NCBI RefSeq assembly: GCF_025244725.1
Contig: NZ_CP104203.1
Location: 3,286,001 to 3,350,000 of the forward strand
DNA from: Chryseobacterium oranimense
GTDB lineage: Bacteria > Bacteroidota > Bacteroidia > Flavobacteriales > Weeksellaceae
Reading direction: 5' to 3'
DNA length: 64,000 nt
Position numbers and translations under genes: made by a program. This document shows, piece after piece, positions 35,496 to 44,593 of this stretch. Positions within the stretch are counted from its first letter, which is position 1. Each line of letters opens with the position of its first letter. The notes beneath the pieces are model-generated. The model searched no databases, was not told the DNA's origin, and was given only the letters and a program-made list of their open reading frames with translations.

Positions 35496-36030
35496 TTTGT
35501 TTGTGATTTTGTTTTTTAATTAAGATTTGAAGGTGTCTTTTTATTAGAATAACTTCAGATTTCAGCCTTATTTTTTAAGGTGGTGTCCGCTAATGGATAT
35601 CCACCTCGGGTTTTAATGTCTATTTTCATTTGTGTTTGTTTCTGAAGCAAATATCAGAGCCGGAAGCGACAGAACTTGACGTATTGAAAATAAGTTTTTA
35701 GATATTTTTTTGAATTATTAAACTAGAATGTATAAGCATTAGAGTATACCTCATTTAAAGGACCGTTGTATGATTTACGACCAAATTTCCAACATCAACT
35801 AAATATTTAGTTCACAATAAAATCTATCCGGAAAGCAACCATACAATTAATAACCCCAAGAAGTTTAGCCTTTAAGAAAAGGCAGCAAACGAAAATTGAT
35901 CAATAAACAATGAACTTCCTGAAAATCAAAACAAAAAGTCGTAAATTTATTACTTGTAAAAACAGTGTTTTCCCCCTTTTGCAGAGTTGAGCAGTTACCT
36001 AATTTTGTTATAAAATTAAAAACCATAAAA
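35496..36030. other. Divergent intergenic region with hairpin
   Basis: 535 bp between the LRR gene (minus) and the lipoprotein gene (plus). It holds an interrupted inverted repeat with arms GGTGG-TCC and GGA-CCACC (35579-35605) and the shared element at 35665-35685. The rest is A/T-rich. Short open frames near 35865-36110 have no supporting features and are judged non-coding. Confidence 0.55.
35665..35685 (-). promoter_or_regulatory. Putative shared cis-element, copy 2
   Basis: Core CGACAGAACTTGACG on the + strand, matching the copy at 4459-4479 at 16 of 21 positions and in the same orientation to its gene. It lies 170 bp upstream of the LRR gene start. Confidence 0.35.
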
Positions 36031-36594
36031 ATGAAAACTCTCTTTTCAAACAAAAACTTAAGTTCACTTTTTGTTGTACTTATCGTAAGCTTTTGCATGT
36101 TAAGTTGCACCCGTTGCTCCGAGCCCCCTAAAGAACCTGTAAGTGACAGTTATAAAAAGAAACTGATCAGCTACCGTGAAGGCAGAATATTGTATGATGA
36201 ATACTCCAGAACCAACAACGCAATTCTTACCAAATACCGAAACGGAGAGCCGGATTCACGCTGGTACTGGTTTTCTGTGGAAGATCTGGAGGGTTATATT
36301 CATTATGTAAAAGAAACGGCTAAAAAACAGCACCTGAAAAACCCCGGAATCCGGATTTATATGGGAAAATACCCGATGAACCATCCCAGAAACAAAATGG
36401 CAAAACCTGAATATGCCGGTTATCAGACTATATTTCTAGTGCCAACTGCTCAAACTCTAAAAAAAGACAATCCCAATGTAAAGTCCAGAGCAATTATTTC
36501 AACGGATGAAAATAAAAATCTGACGGACATGGAAGTTCTGAATATGACCAACCTTGCACCTCCGCCTAAAGTGTCTACGGCCGATATGCCTTAA
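36031..36594 (+). CDS. Lipoprotein of unknown function
   Basis: 187 residues from the ATG at 36031; the longer frame from 35965 adds residues with no start-like features. The N-terminus has a hydrophobic segment and lipobox MLSC, followed by TRCSEPPKEP. The body (YREGRILYDEYSRTNNAILTKY, HPRNKMAKPEYAGYQTIFLVPT) is not assigned. It is 11 bp before the membrane-protein gene and likely in one operon with the two-component genes. Confidence 0.7.
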   Translation: MKTLFSNKNLSSLFVVLIVSFCMLSCTRCSEPPKEPVSDSYKKKLISYREGRILYDEYSRTNNAILTKYRNGEPDSRWYWFSVEDLEGYIHYVKETAKKQHLKNPGIRIYMGKYPMNHPRNKMAKPEYAGYQTIFLVPTAQTLKKDNPNVKSRAIISTDENKNLTDMEVLNMTNLAPPPKVSTADMP

Positions 36595-36605
36595 AAATAA
36601 AAGTC

Positions 36606-37247
36606 ATGAACTGGAACATAGAAATAGGGAAGCAAATATCTATGATGATATCGCTTCTGGTGATCGCATTGATGGTCATCAGATACAGGAAAATCGGGAA
36701 AGAGAATTTGTTTTTTATCGTAGGATATATATTATTCTCGCTGATTGATATTTTTTGCTATTTCTATTTTAAATCTACTCATCAGTCTACCGAAATGTTC
36801 TATGTGATTGGCTTTCTAATGGTAGTATTCTGCATGTACCTGCTGTATTATTTTCAGCTCTTGTATTGGCCCGTTCTTAAGAAATTACAGCTTTTTTTAC
36901 TGGTCCTTTTTGTTGGTAATATTGCGGTGATGTTTTATACGGAGGATGACCTTCTGCATCATTTTTCTTTTAATATGCTGTATATCAATATCCTCTTGTT
37001 ATTATTTTCTATTATTTTATTTTTGTACCAGACCTTTAATTCCGATAAAATACTGGAACTCAATAATTATCTGCCTTTCTGGATATCGGTGTCCTTATTG
37101 ATTCTTTTTATCGGGAGTATTCCTATCCTGTATTTCAGGACTACTGTTTCAGAACATATTTATTTTTTCATTTTATTTATGTTGAATCTTATCAGTAACG
37201 GAATCCTCATGTTAGGATTGATCTGGAACAAAAAAGGACAGACTTAG
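36606..37247 (+). CDS. Polytopic membrane protein in two-component operon
   Basis: 213 residues, about seven hydrophobic spans (for example MMISLLVIALMVI, FFIVGYILFSLIDIFCYFYF, LFLLVLFVGNIAVMFY, YINILLLLFSIILFLY, ILMLGLIW). No conserved catalytic motif seen. Placed between a lipoprotein and a histidine kinase that itself has only one span, so it may supply the sensing part of the pathway. This is inferred from context. Confidence 0.7.
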   Translation: MNWNIEIGKQISMMISLLVIALMVIRYRKIGKENLFFIVGYILFSLIDIFCYFYFKSTHQSTEMFYVIGFLMVVFCMYLLYYFQLLYWPVLKKLQLFLLVLFVGNIAVMFYTEDDLLHHFSFNMLYINILLLLFSIILFLYQTFNSDKILELNNYLPFWISVSLLILFIGSIPILYFRTTVSEHIYFFILFMLNLISNGILMLGLIWNKKGQT

Positions 37248-37265
37248 ATAAGTATCTTTTGAAGT

Positions 37266-38036
37266 ATGGAAGAAAATAATTTGGTTATTACCTTTACCAT
37301 TACCTTACTTATTGTCGTTTTAATGATGATCTTCATCTATGTGGTCTTTATTAAAAAGAAAACCAGCCTCCTGATAGCACAAAAAGAAAAAGACATGCGG
37401 TTCGAGAAAGAGCTGGCCACCTCACAGGTAGAAATAAAGGAACAGACGCTGAATTATATTGGCCAGGAATTGCATGATGATGTAGGTCAGAAACTCTCAG
37501 TAGTCCGCTTGCGGCAAAATCAGCTGATTTCCAAACTGAAAAATGCAGAAAAGGAAGAATTAAATGAATTAAGTGAACTTTTGGGTGAATGCATCCAGGA
37601 TATCAGAAATTTATCTAAAACCCTGATCACGGAGCAGATTATCCATTTCGGCCTGACAGAATCCATAGAAAGAGAAGTAAAAAGGATTCAGAAACTAAAA
37701 TTATTAAAAATAGATTTTAGCACCCAGAAACAGGATATTGACATTTCACCAAAACATGGACTTATACTCTTCAGGATCATTCAGGAAAGCATCAATAACA
37801 TTTTAAAGCATTCCAAAGCCAAAAATGTATCCATAAGACTGGAAGACAACCCTGAAATTTTACGAATTTATATTTCGGATAACGGAAAAGGTTTTGATAC
37901 CTCAAAAATACAGGACGGCTCAGGATTGAAGAATATGGAACTGAGGGCAAAATTAATCCATGCTGAATTTTCCATACAGTCGGAATTTGACAAAGGAACA
38001 CAGACCTCAATAACCTATCATAAATACTTAACATGA
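37266..38036 (+). CDS. Sensor histidine kinase, NarX/DesK type (HisKA_3)
   Basis: 256 residues. One N-terminal membrane span (about 8-29). The dimerisation and phosphoacceptor helix contains His70 in GQELHDDVGQKLSVVRLRQNQL. The HATPase domain has NILKHSKAKNVSIRLED (N box), ISDNGKGFD (G1) and DGSGLKNMELRAKLI (G2). There is no recognisable periplasmic sensor. The 3' end overlaps the response-regulator gene by 4 bp, so they form a pair. Confidence 0.92.
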   Translation: MEENNLVITFTITLLIVVLMMIFIYVVFIKKKTSLLIAQKEKDMRFEKELATSQVEIKEQTLNYIGQELHDDVGQKLSVVRLRQNQLISKLKNAEKEELNELSELLGECIQDIRNLSKTLITEQIIHFGLTESIEREVKRIQKLKLLKIDFSTQKQDIDISPKHGLILFRIIQESINNILKHSKAKNVSIRLEDNPEILRIYISDNGKGFDTSKIQDGSGLKNMELRAKLIHAEFSIQSEFDKGTQTSITYHKYLT

Positions 38037-38677
38037 AAACTATCCCCATAGCAATCGTTGATGATCATACTCTGATGTCCAAGGCACTGGAGAATATGAT
38101 CATGGAAAACCCGCAGTACAGTGTCATTATGAATTGTCCTAACGGTGAAGATTTCATAGCTGCCATAGAGAATGCTCCCGAATTGCCGGCCGTTGTTCTG
38201 ATGGACATCAATATGCCTTATAAAAACGGTATAGAAACCACAGAATGGCTAAGCGAGCATCATCCCGATATAAAAGTAATTGCCCTGACTATGGAGGACG
38301 ATGAAAAAGTACTCATCAAAATGCTGAAAGCCGGAGCAAAAGGGTATCTGCTGAAAGATATGCAGCCTTCCATCCTCTTTCAGGCAATAGATACTGTATT
38401 TGATAAAGGCAGTTTTTATACTGATTTTGTCGCCCAGAAATTATTGAAGGTAAAGTCAGAAGACATAAGAAATGCTTCACTTCTTTCCGAATTAAAAGAC
38501 CGGGAAAAAGAATTCATCAAATGGGCCTGCAGCGAACTTACCTACAAAGAAATTGCGGACAAAATGTTCCTCAGTCCTAAAACCATCGACGGTTACAGGG
38601 ATTCCGTTTTCACAAAGCTGGAAATAAAGAACAGAGCCGGGCTTGTCCTTTTTGCTTTAAAGCATGATCTGTGCTGA
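38033..38677 (+). CDS. NarL/LuxR-type response regulator
   Basis: 214 residues. Receiver domain with acidic pocket Asp10-Asp11 (IVDDH), phosphoacceptor Asp58 (VVLMDINMPYKNG) and Lys in AGAKGYLLKD. The C-terminal LuxR helix-turn-helix is LKDREKEFIKWACSELTYKEIADKMFLSPKTIDGYRDSVFTKL. Cognate partner of the overlapping kinase; targets unknown. Confidence 0.93.
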   Translation: MKTIPIAIVDDHTLMSKALENMIMENPQYSVIMNCPNGEDFIAAIENAPELPAVVLMDINMPYKNGIETTEWLSEHHPDIKVIALTMEDDEKVLIKMLKAGAKGYLLKDMQPSILFQAIDTVFDKGSFYTDFVAQKLLKVKSEDIRNASLLSELKDREKEFIKWACSELTYKEIADKMFLSPKTIDGYRDSVFTKLEIKNRAGLVLFALKHDLC

Positions 38678-38718
38678 TTCGGTTTTCCTTTAAACAAACA
38701 TTTTATAGCTCAATATTC

Positions 38719-38752
38719 ATCCGGTAGATTTTACAATTTACCGGATTTTTTT
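38719..38752 (+). terminator. Terminator of the two-component operon
   Basis: Stem ATCCGGTA (38719-38726) and TACCGGAT (38739-38746), loop of 12, followed by a run of T. It lies 42 bp after the regulator stop. Confidence 0.8.
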
Positions 38753-39090
38753 CCTGCATTGAAAGGTTCAGTTATAAAAAAGTATGTTTGTTTTTTTACG
38801 CAAAGTTCATTTGTAATGCCGTATAGCATAAGGAAAGCAAAGGAAAGAATCAATTTCATTGATTCAATTAAGCGGGCTTCTTATCCGAGCTTTCATCATT
38901 TACCAATATCCACAATCATTCGTGCAATTCGTGGCTAAAACTCATTGCCCCCATTAGAATTGGCACACAGCATACAGGCAGACATCTTCTCGACCATTCA
39001 AAAAAGGTGTTTTACCTCCCTAATAATCAGCCCTTTTCCTCTGTTTTCACTCTCTTAAATGACGGAATTTTGTCCTGTATAATAACACAT
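38753..39090. other. Intergenic region upstream of the caspase-like gene
   Basis: About 340 bp with no convincing gene. It contains a hairpin with arms GAATCAAT and ATTGATTC (38847-38865) and a stretch GTGCAATTCGTGGC of the kind scattered in flavobacterial intergenic DNA. The open frame starting at 39007 is only an upstream extension of the caspase-like frame. Confidence 0.5.
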
Positions 39091-39144
39091 GAGGCGGAAC
39101 CCGAAAAGCCCAAACAGAGTAGGGAATATTTAAAAACTAATAAA
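39091..39144 (+). repeat. Leader repeat, copy 1, before the caspase-like gene
   Basis: Begins GAGGCGGAACCCGAAAAGCC, then a CAGAGTAGGGAA block and an A-rich tract running to the ATG. It is closely related in sequence, order and distance to the start codon to copy 2 at 39995-40054. No other copy seen in the window. Confidence 0.7.
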
Positions 39145-39990
39145 ATGAAAAAAGCACTAATAGTAGGAATCAATGACTATGCCCCCATCGGGTCAGGCGG
39201 ACCGGACCTGAACGGATGCATTAATGATGCACGCGATATGGCCAATACATTGGTAATATGCGGTTTCGATCCGGCAAAGATTAAAATTCTCACCAATCAG
39301 AATGCTACCAGAGCCAATATATTAAATTACCTGAAATCATTGGTTAACAGCAGTGTAAAAGGAGACTCTCTTGTCTTTTATTATTCAGGACACGGAACCA
39401 GGGTAGCCAATATAGGAACAGATCTGGAAATTGACGGTATGGATGAAGCTATCTGTCCTCACGATTATGCAAGTGCCGGAGTGATCCGGGATGATGATTT
39501 CAAAACGGTACTCAGCAAACTGAAATCCGGTGTAAACATGGAAGTTATTTTCGATTGCTGCCATTCAGGAACAGGAACCAGAAAAATGGATCTCGGATTA
39601 GATCTGGAGCTTTCTTATGAAACCCCGCGCTTCATTCCTCCTATGCTTGAAGATGAATTTTATATGACCTATGCAAGCGAAATGCAGTCATCCAAAAATT
39701 CAAAAAAAACAATTACCATGACCAAAGCTTTAGTTCCGGTGACCGGAATGAATCACACGCTATGGGCAGCTTCTAAGGACAATCAGGTATCCATGGAAGG
39801 AAATATGAGCGGGCAGATCAGGGGATATTTCACCTATCATTTATGTAAAATATTACGGGCGACCAACGGCAATATTGTAAGAAAAACCCTCGACAAACAG
39901 ATTGCCATAGCTCTGGCAGCAATGGGTGCCGCACAGATCAACCAGACAGAAAGCATCCCGGCAGAATTTTCTCAAAAAATATTCTCATAA
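39145..39990 (+). CDS. Caspase-like (metacaspase/orthocaspase, C14) protease
   Basis: 281 residues from the ATG at 39145, which gives the family start MKKALIVGINDYAP; the frame open from 39007 is discarded. The p20 domain shows the catalytic His in VFYYSGHGTR and Cys in IFDCCHSGT, and the metacaspase acidic segment EIDGMDEAICPHD. Cleavage after Arg/Lys is typical of this group. No signal peptide, so cytoplasmic. No sensor domain is fused. Paired with the trypsin-like gene downstream and preceded by the same leader repeat; a cascade or suicide function is inferred. Confidence 0.88.
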   Translation: MKKALIVGINDYAPIGSGGPDLNGCINDARDMANTLVICGFDPAKIKILTNQNATRANILNYLKSLVNSSVKGDSLVFYYSGHGTRVANIGTDLEIDGMDEAICPHDYASAGVIRDDDFKTVLSKLKSGVNMEVIFDCCHSGTGTRKMDLGLDLELSYETPRFIPPMLEDEFYMTYASEMQSSKNSKKTITMTKALVPVTGMNHTLWAASKDNQVSMEGNMSGQIRGYFTYHLCKILRATNGNIVRKTLDKQIAIALAAMGAAQINQTESIPAEFSQKIFS

Positions 39991-39994
39991 CATT

Positions 39995-40054
39995 GTGGCG
40001 GAATCCGAAAAGCCATCCAAAGAGTAGGAAAAATTAATAAAAAACTAAACAATC
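39995..40054 (+). repeat. Leader repeat, copy 2, before the trypsin-like gene
   Basis: Begins GTGGCGGAATCCGAAAAGCC, then CAAAGAGTAGGAAAAATTAA and an A-rich tract. Immediately follows the caspase-like stop and ends at the ATG of the trypsin-like gene. The likeness to copy 1 suggests a duplicated translation-control or processing element. Confidence 0.7.
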
Positions 40055-41065
40055 ATGTCTAAAACTGAAAGTAACAAACCAATGACAGCGGAAGAGGTGT
40101 CAAGACTTAAAACCGTTAAAGCAAAATCAGCTGAAAAACCAGCCAGTGCCGAAAAACTAACCAATCAGGGACCTGCCATGGAAACCATTGACGGACGGTC
40201 TTTCCCAAAAGGAATGAAATCGATCGGAATGCCTGCCAACGAAAAAGCAGCAGAAGGAAAAATACTGGAAACCGATCACTTCTACCCTACTCATTCAGAT
40301 TTTGAGTACCAGCCTAAGCTGGAGTCTAAAAAAGATCGTAAGCCGAAATTTATTGAAAGAGAATCTTTCTTAGCCACAGAAGGGGTAAAAACTATATTCG
40401 GTCCCGATCAGAGGAAAGTATACAACTCTACTGCCTATCCATGGCGATGCGTAGGAAGAGTAGAAAGCGCACTGGGCTCAGGAAGCGGAGTAATGATTGG
40501 TCCGAGACATCTCCTTACCTGCTCCCATATTGTAGACTGGCAGCCTAATAACACCACAGGCTGGTTGAAATTCACTCCTATGTATTATAATGGAAGTGCT
40601 CCATACGGAAGTGCCTGGGGAACATTGACCTATTATAAATACAAAGTAGCGGGACCGACTATTGATTCTACAGAAATCCAATATGATTATGTAGTCATAG
40701 TTCTGGACAGACCCATTGGAAACAGTACAGGATGGCTAGGTTCAAAATCATATTCCGATTCGTGGGATGGTGGGGCCTACTGGACACATGCAGGTTATCC
40801 GGGAGACCTAACAGGAACACAAAGACCTACTTACCAGACAGGTATTGCTTTAGACGGTGATTTCTGGAGCGCTGATGATAACGAAAGCATGAGCCACAAA
40901 GCGGACATCTGGCCAGGACAAAGCGGCGGCCCGTTCTGGGGTTACTGGGATGGCGCTCCATATGCCGTTGCTACACAAAGTGCCCATAATCCAAGTGAGA
41001 ATTTTGCAAGTGGTGGCTCTGATCTTGTCAACCTTGTTATAAGAGCCAGAAACGAGCATCCTTAA
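40055..41065 (+). CDS. Trypsin-like serine protease
   Basis: 336 residues. The first 110 are a polar, Lys/Glu-rich propeptide-like region without a signal peptide. The trypsin fold follows, with GSGVMIGPRHLLTCSHIVDW (catalytic His), EIQYDYVVIVLDRPIG (Asp) and DIWPGQSGGPFWG (Ser). The protein resembles V8/glutamyl-endopeptidase-type trypsins. The N-terminal region may be a prodomain cleaved by the caspase-like neighbour, an inference from the gene pairing. A strong terminator follows. Confidence 0.85.
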   Translation: MSKTESNKPMTAEEVSRLKTVKAKSAEKPASAEKLTNQGPAMETIDGRSFPKGMKSIGMPANEKAAEGKILETDHFYPTHSDFEYQPKLESKKDRKPKFIERESFLATEGVKTIFGPDQRKVYNSTAYPWRCVGRVESALGSGSGVMIGPRHLLTCSHIVDWQPNNTTGWLKFTPMYYNGSAPYGSAWGTLTYYKYKVAGPTIDSTEIQYDYVVIVLDRPIGNSTGWLGSKSYSDSWDGGAYWTHAGYPGDLTGTQRPTYQTGIALDGDFWSADDNESMSHKADIWPGQSGGPFWGYWDGAPYAVATQSAHNPSENFASGGSDLVNLVIRARNEHP

Positions 41066-41086
41066 CCAGTTTATTATCTTTACTGA

Positions 41087-41116
41087 AGAGCCCGGCACAA
41101 AGCCGGGCTCTTTTTA
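41087..41116. terminator. Strong terminator after the protease pair
   Basis: Stem AGAGCCCGGC (41087-41096) and GCCGGGCTCT (41102-41111) with loop ACAAA and a T run. Between convergent genes; may also act for the minus-strand C1q-like operon. Confidence 0.88.
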
Positions 41117-41178
41117 TTGATTTCCTGAACTTCAAACTGATGTTTTAAAAAATACAGAAATTAAATTATTTAATGATT

Positions 41179-42096
41179 TTACTGCTCAACAATTGTAAGC
41201 GCATTGTAAACTCCGCCTCCTGAGACATCAAACTGACTGGTTGTCCCGTCAAATGCTACTGTAATCCAGGTAAAAGGTCTTAATTTGTCGCCTTTATTTA
41301 AATAGACACTTACAGTACAGGCTGAGCCTACCGGTACGGCATTAGGGCTTCCTCCGGTATCAGAAGAATATCCGTTATTGGTTTTTACCCTTTGAGTGAT
41401 GGTGCCTGCCGAGTTTCTAACTTCCCAAATTGCCTCTGTCTGATTATTGGAACCGGTATTTACCTGGCTGGACTGTAATGCAAAGGTAAAAGTTGCAAAA
41501 TATACACCGTCACGTGGTGCTATAAATTCACCTGTGGCAGGATCGAAGTTGGAGGTTGGAACACCAGAATCAGAATCCAGCTTTTCTGTCCAGTTAGTTA
41601 AATAAGAAGACCTTCTCTGGACAATGCCGGATTTAGGGCCTATTTCTGAAGGAGTTGCACTTTCAAATACATAGGTATCCTGAGTGGTTTTACTCGCCAT
41701 TACTATAATACGTGGTTTTCCTTTTGGGAAAAAGCTCACCCAGTTTGTACCGTCGGAAAATTCTAAATAACCCTTTACACCAATAGCAGGACTGTTCACA
41801 TATCGTAGCGCACCAGCACCGGCCTGAGAGGCTGTTTTTGTAGTATTCCCAATGGCGATAATTCCATTATTTGTACCACCCCTTAAATCCAGGGCTACTT
41901 TTGGATTAGCTGTCATTACACCTATTCTCCCGGAATTATTAATGATAATATTGCCTGCATCTGTTTTTATTTCGACAGGATTGCTTGGATTGGGCACTCC
42001 TATTCCTATCTGGGCGTTTATTTGCGTTACTGCAATTGGCAAAACAATAAAGGCACTGATTAATCTTTTTATTTTATTTTTTGGTCCCATCATCAT
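41179..42096 (-). CDS. Secreted protein with C1q/TNF-like C-terminal domain, paralogue 3
   Basis: 305 residues from the first of three consecutive ATGs; the frame from 42114 needs a GTG start. A signal-like segment (LISAFIVLPIAVTQINAQ) is followed by IGIGVPNPSNPVEI and the head shared with its two neighbours. The C-terminal half (FDPATGEFIAPRDGVYFATFTFAL ... VPVGSACTVSVYLNKGDKLRPFTW) is the C1q-like jelly-roll pattern. It starts 7 bp after the stop of paralogue 2. Likely surface or extracellular binding protein; ligand unknown. Confidence 0.7.
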   Translation of the reverse strand: MMMGPKNKIKRLISAFIVLPIAVTQINAQIGIGVPNPSNPVEIKTDAGNIIINNSGRIGVMTANPKVALDLRGGTNNGIIAIGNTTKTASQAGAGALRYVNSPAIGVKGYLEFSDGTNWVSFFPKGKPRIIVMASKTTQDTYVFESATPSEIGPKSGIVQRRSSYLTNWTEKLDSDSGVPTSNFDPATGEFIAPRDGVYFATFTFALQSSQVNTGSNNQTEAIWEVRNSAGTITQRVKTNNGYSSDTGGSPNAVPVGSACTVSVYLNKGDKLRPFTWITVAFDGTTSQFDVSGGGVYNALTIVEQ

Positions 42097-42103
42097 ATAT
42101 TTT

Positions 42104-42952
42104 TTACAGTTCACTGATGCTTAAATTATTTAATTTTCCGTCATTTAAAGTGTTTCGGGCACTCCCTATATTATGTCTCACACTGAATTGTATGGTATCA
42201 TCTTTTTTAAGATTGAAAATAGCATTACAATTACCTCCTATAAAATTACTTACTGCACCGGCCTGAAAAGCAGGATAAGAATTTACCGTTTTAAATACAG
42301 GGATATTATTCGTGCTTTGACTACTTTCTATCGCAGTTTCTATAAATGTGTTTTTGGGTATGTTTCCATTAGCCAGAGTAATATTAAAAGAAACCAGATA
42401 GAAGCCATCGCGTGGAGCTTTAAAAATTCCGGTTGCAGGATCGAAATCTCCAGCGGCGCCGGCACCTAAATCAACAGTTTCTGTCCAGCCTGTAATAACC
42501 GTTGTAGTAGCACTTGAAATGCTCTGTACAGAAGATTTGTTTGCATTCACCAATGCTTTGGTTGGAGCTGCCAGGGGTAGCGCTATCCATTGTTCGCCAT
42601 CAGAATATTCTAAAAATCCACCGGCGTTGTAACGTATGGCTCCTCCGCCTGCTGCAGAAGGACTCTGTGTATTAGTGCCTAAACCAATAATTCTCTGGTC
42701 GCTCGAAGAACGCAGGTCAACTTTAGTAACCGGATTTAAAAGCCCAACGCCTATCTGCCCTTGTGATGAAATAACAACATCATTGGATATTTTTGTTGCA
42801 TCAGGAGCAGCGCCGTTATCTTTCCCTGCATCTATGTGTAAAGGCTGCGAGGGAGTTGAGGTGAAAAATCCTACTTGTGCAGTTGTTTTAATTGCGGAAA
42901 AAAGTAAAATGCAGGTGAATAGTTTATAAGGTATACCAATTTGCTTTTTCAT
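42104..42952 (-). CDS. Secreted protein with C1q/TNF-like C-terminal domain, paralogue 2
   Basis: 282 residues with a signal peptide (LFTCILLFSAIKTTAQ). After the head segment (PLHIDAGKDNGAAPDATKISNDVVIS, GQIGVGLLNPVTKVDLRSS) comes the jelly-roll (FDPATGIFKAPRDGFYLVSFNITLA ... IFNLKKDDTIQFSVRHN). Head and C1q-like block are clearly homologous to those in paralogues 1 and 3. Middle gene of a tight three-gene operon. Confidence 0.7.
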   Translation of the reverse strand: MKKQIGIPYKLFTCILLFSAIKTTAQVGFFTSTPSQPLHIDAGKDNGAAPDATKISNDVVISSQGQIGVGLLNPVTKVDLRSSSDQRIIGLGTNTQSPSAAGGGAIRYNAGGFLEYSDGEQWIALPLAAPTKALVNANKSSVQSISSATTTVITGWTETVDLGAGAAGDFDPATGIFKAPRDGFYLVSFNITLANGNIPKNTFIETAIESSQSTNNIPVFKTVNSYPAFQAGAVSNFIGGNCNAIFNLKKDDTIQFSVRHNIGSARNTLNDGKLNNLSISEL

Positions 42953-42962
42953 GATCTATATC

Positions 42963-43859
42963 TTAGTGTTCTATTATGGTTAAATTATTAAATCCATCAT
43001 CCGGGTTTGCAGGATCCGAGGCATTACTGGTAACCCGAAGTGGAATGGATCCTGAAGTAAGATTTTGATTTAGTCTCACACTTACCTTAGTTCCTGCAGT
43101 CAGAGTAAGGGTAACTGTGCTCGATCCTCCAGCCTGTGTTGAGCGTGTAGAATTTGCATCATCGGATGTGCCTGTCATAGACTGACCGAAAGTTTTGTAT
43201 ACGCTGGCAAGAACTGTGCTTGTAGTGGGATTGTAAAATTGGGATTCAACTCTGGAGGCATCAGTAATAACTGCACCGTTAAAATTGAATGTTAATAAAA
43301 AAGTATAGGTTCCGTCCCGGGGAGCTGTAAATTCACCGGAAATGGGATCGAAACTGTTGCTCATGTCCCGTACTTCACTCCAGTTAATAATAGTTGTAGC
43401 AGTAGCTGCTGGTATCGACTGGCTTGAAACTTTACGAAGAACAACTACCGCTTTTTGAGGGGCGATATATGCTTTGTTCCATGCTACGCCGTCAGAAACT
43501 TCTATTTTAGCTCCTACGGGCACACTGTTAACGTCGTATCGTGTAGCACCCGCACCTGCTGTTGCCGCCGACATAGTAGTTGTTCCTAAGCCAAGAGCAT
43601 TTTCACTTCCTGCTGACCTGATATCCAGCTGAACCTGAGGATTCAGAACCCCTGCTCCAATAAACCCGGTTGTTTTATTTACAATAACATCATTGGAAAT
43701 TTGTGCTGGCGTTAATGTTCCGGAAGCCGGATTATCCTTTGCACCATCTACATGTAGAATTCCTTGCGGACTGTTTGTCCCAATTCCAATTTGTGCATTA
43801 TAAATATTGATAAGGAAATAAACGGGAAGTATCAATGTTTTGCGTATTTCTTTTCTCAT
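42963..43859 (-). CDS. Secreted protein with C1q/TNF-like C-terminal domain, paralogue 1
   Basis: 298 residues with a signal peptide (TLILPVYFLINIYNAQ). Head IGIGTNSPQGILHVDGAKDNPASGTLTPAQISNDVIV; C1q-like block FDPISGEFTAPRDGTYTFLLTFNFN ... VTLTLTAGTKVSVRLNQN. First gene of the operon, 10 bp before paralogue 2. C1q-like folds usually form trimers, so three co-expressed paralogues could assemble together; this is inference. Confidence 0.7.
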   Translation of the reverse strand: MRKEIRKTLILPVYFLINIYNAQIGIGTNSPQGILHVDGAKDNPASGTLTPAQISNDVIVNKTTGFIGAGVLNPQVQLDIRSAGSENALGLGTTTMSAATAGAGATRYDVNSVPVGAKIEVSDGVAWNKAYIAPQKAVVVLRKVSSQSIPAATATTIINWSEVRDMSNSFDPISGEFTAPRDGTYTFLLTFNFNGAVITDASRVESQFYNPTTSTVLASVYKTFGQSMTGTSDDANSTRSTQAGGSSTVTLTLTAGTKVSVRLNQNLTSGSIPLRVTSNASDPANPDDGFNNLTIIEH

Positions 43860-44593
43860 ATTCTTAATTTAAAGTAATAATAAATTTAATAGTCTGTTAA
43901 TCTTATACCTATGAACGATTAGATAGCATACAATACATCATTTTTAATACTTGACAAAATATCATTAATTACGTTAATCTTATGTTTTTTCCGGCACTTT
44001 GGTTAAATTTTAAAACTTTGCTTTTGAGGAATCAGGCAAAGCTTAAATATTTCCGGCAAGTAATTAATAATACATTGTACTCTTAAAAAATTATAGCTTT
44101 TATAGTTGAGTTTCTTTTGATTAATGTGCTTTTAGAATCTTACTTTATTAATGCAACTATTTAATTCTAGCTAGTGAGAATAAATTTTTGCAAAATTGTT
44201 GATTTTATGCAATCAGTCAAACGATATCACGTCGATATATTTCGATGTGCCTGTAGATTTTTTCCTATGGTTAAGATGTAGGGAATTGAGGAGTACTATC
44301 AATTGGGATTTTCTTATATAAAGAAATCGGGGGAAAATAGAGATTCTCATACTGTGTGTTTTTTGCAAAGTTATACAATTTCAGTAATATTTTAATTATA
44401 AATTACTATAATTCAATAATTTATTTTTCAAAACACATAATAAGGTTGATTTTTTCTTTGCCATTTTGTCATTTTGTATTGCAGATAATCCTGCTTTTTT
44501 AGGGTTAAAAGAAAGAACAAAACCCGTCTAAATTCCTTTTTAAGAAAGCAATACTATAAATATTTTAATACATTTGTTTAAAACATATTCTGA
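43860..44593. other. Long A/T-rich divergent intergenic region
   Basis: 734 bp without a supportable gene on either strand. It must hold the promoters of the C1q-like operon and of the gene at 44594. One interrupted palindrome (44228-44249) is noted separately. No tRNA, repeat array or conserved RNA fold could be recognised by eye. Confidence 0.5.
44228..44249. promoter_or_regulatory. Interrupted palindrome in long intergenic region
   Basis: Arms CACGTCGA and TCGATGTG around a 6-bp A/T spacer, 7 of 8 pairs matching. It has more G/C than its surroundings. Candidate operator; regulator unknown. Confidence 0.3.

Noticed and set aside
43860..44593. Hidden RNA gene or origin in the long intergenic region
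   Set aside because: No tRNA-like fold, iteron set or conserved structure could be recognised; only one weak palindrome was seen.
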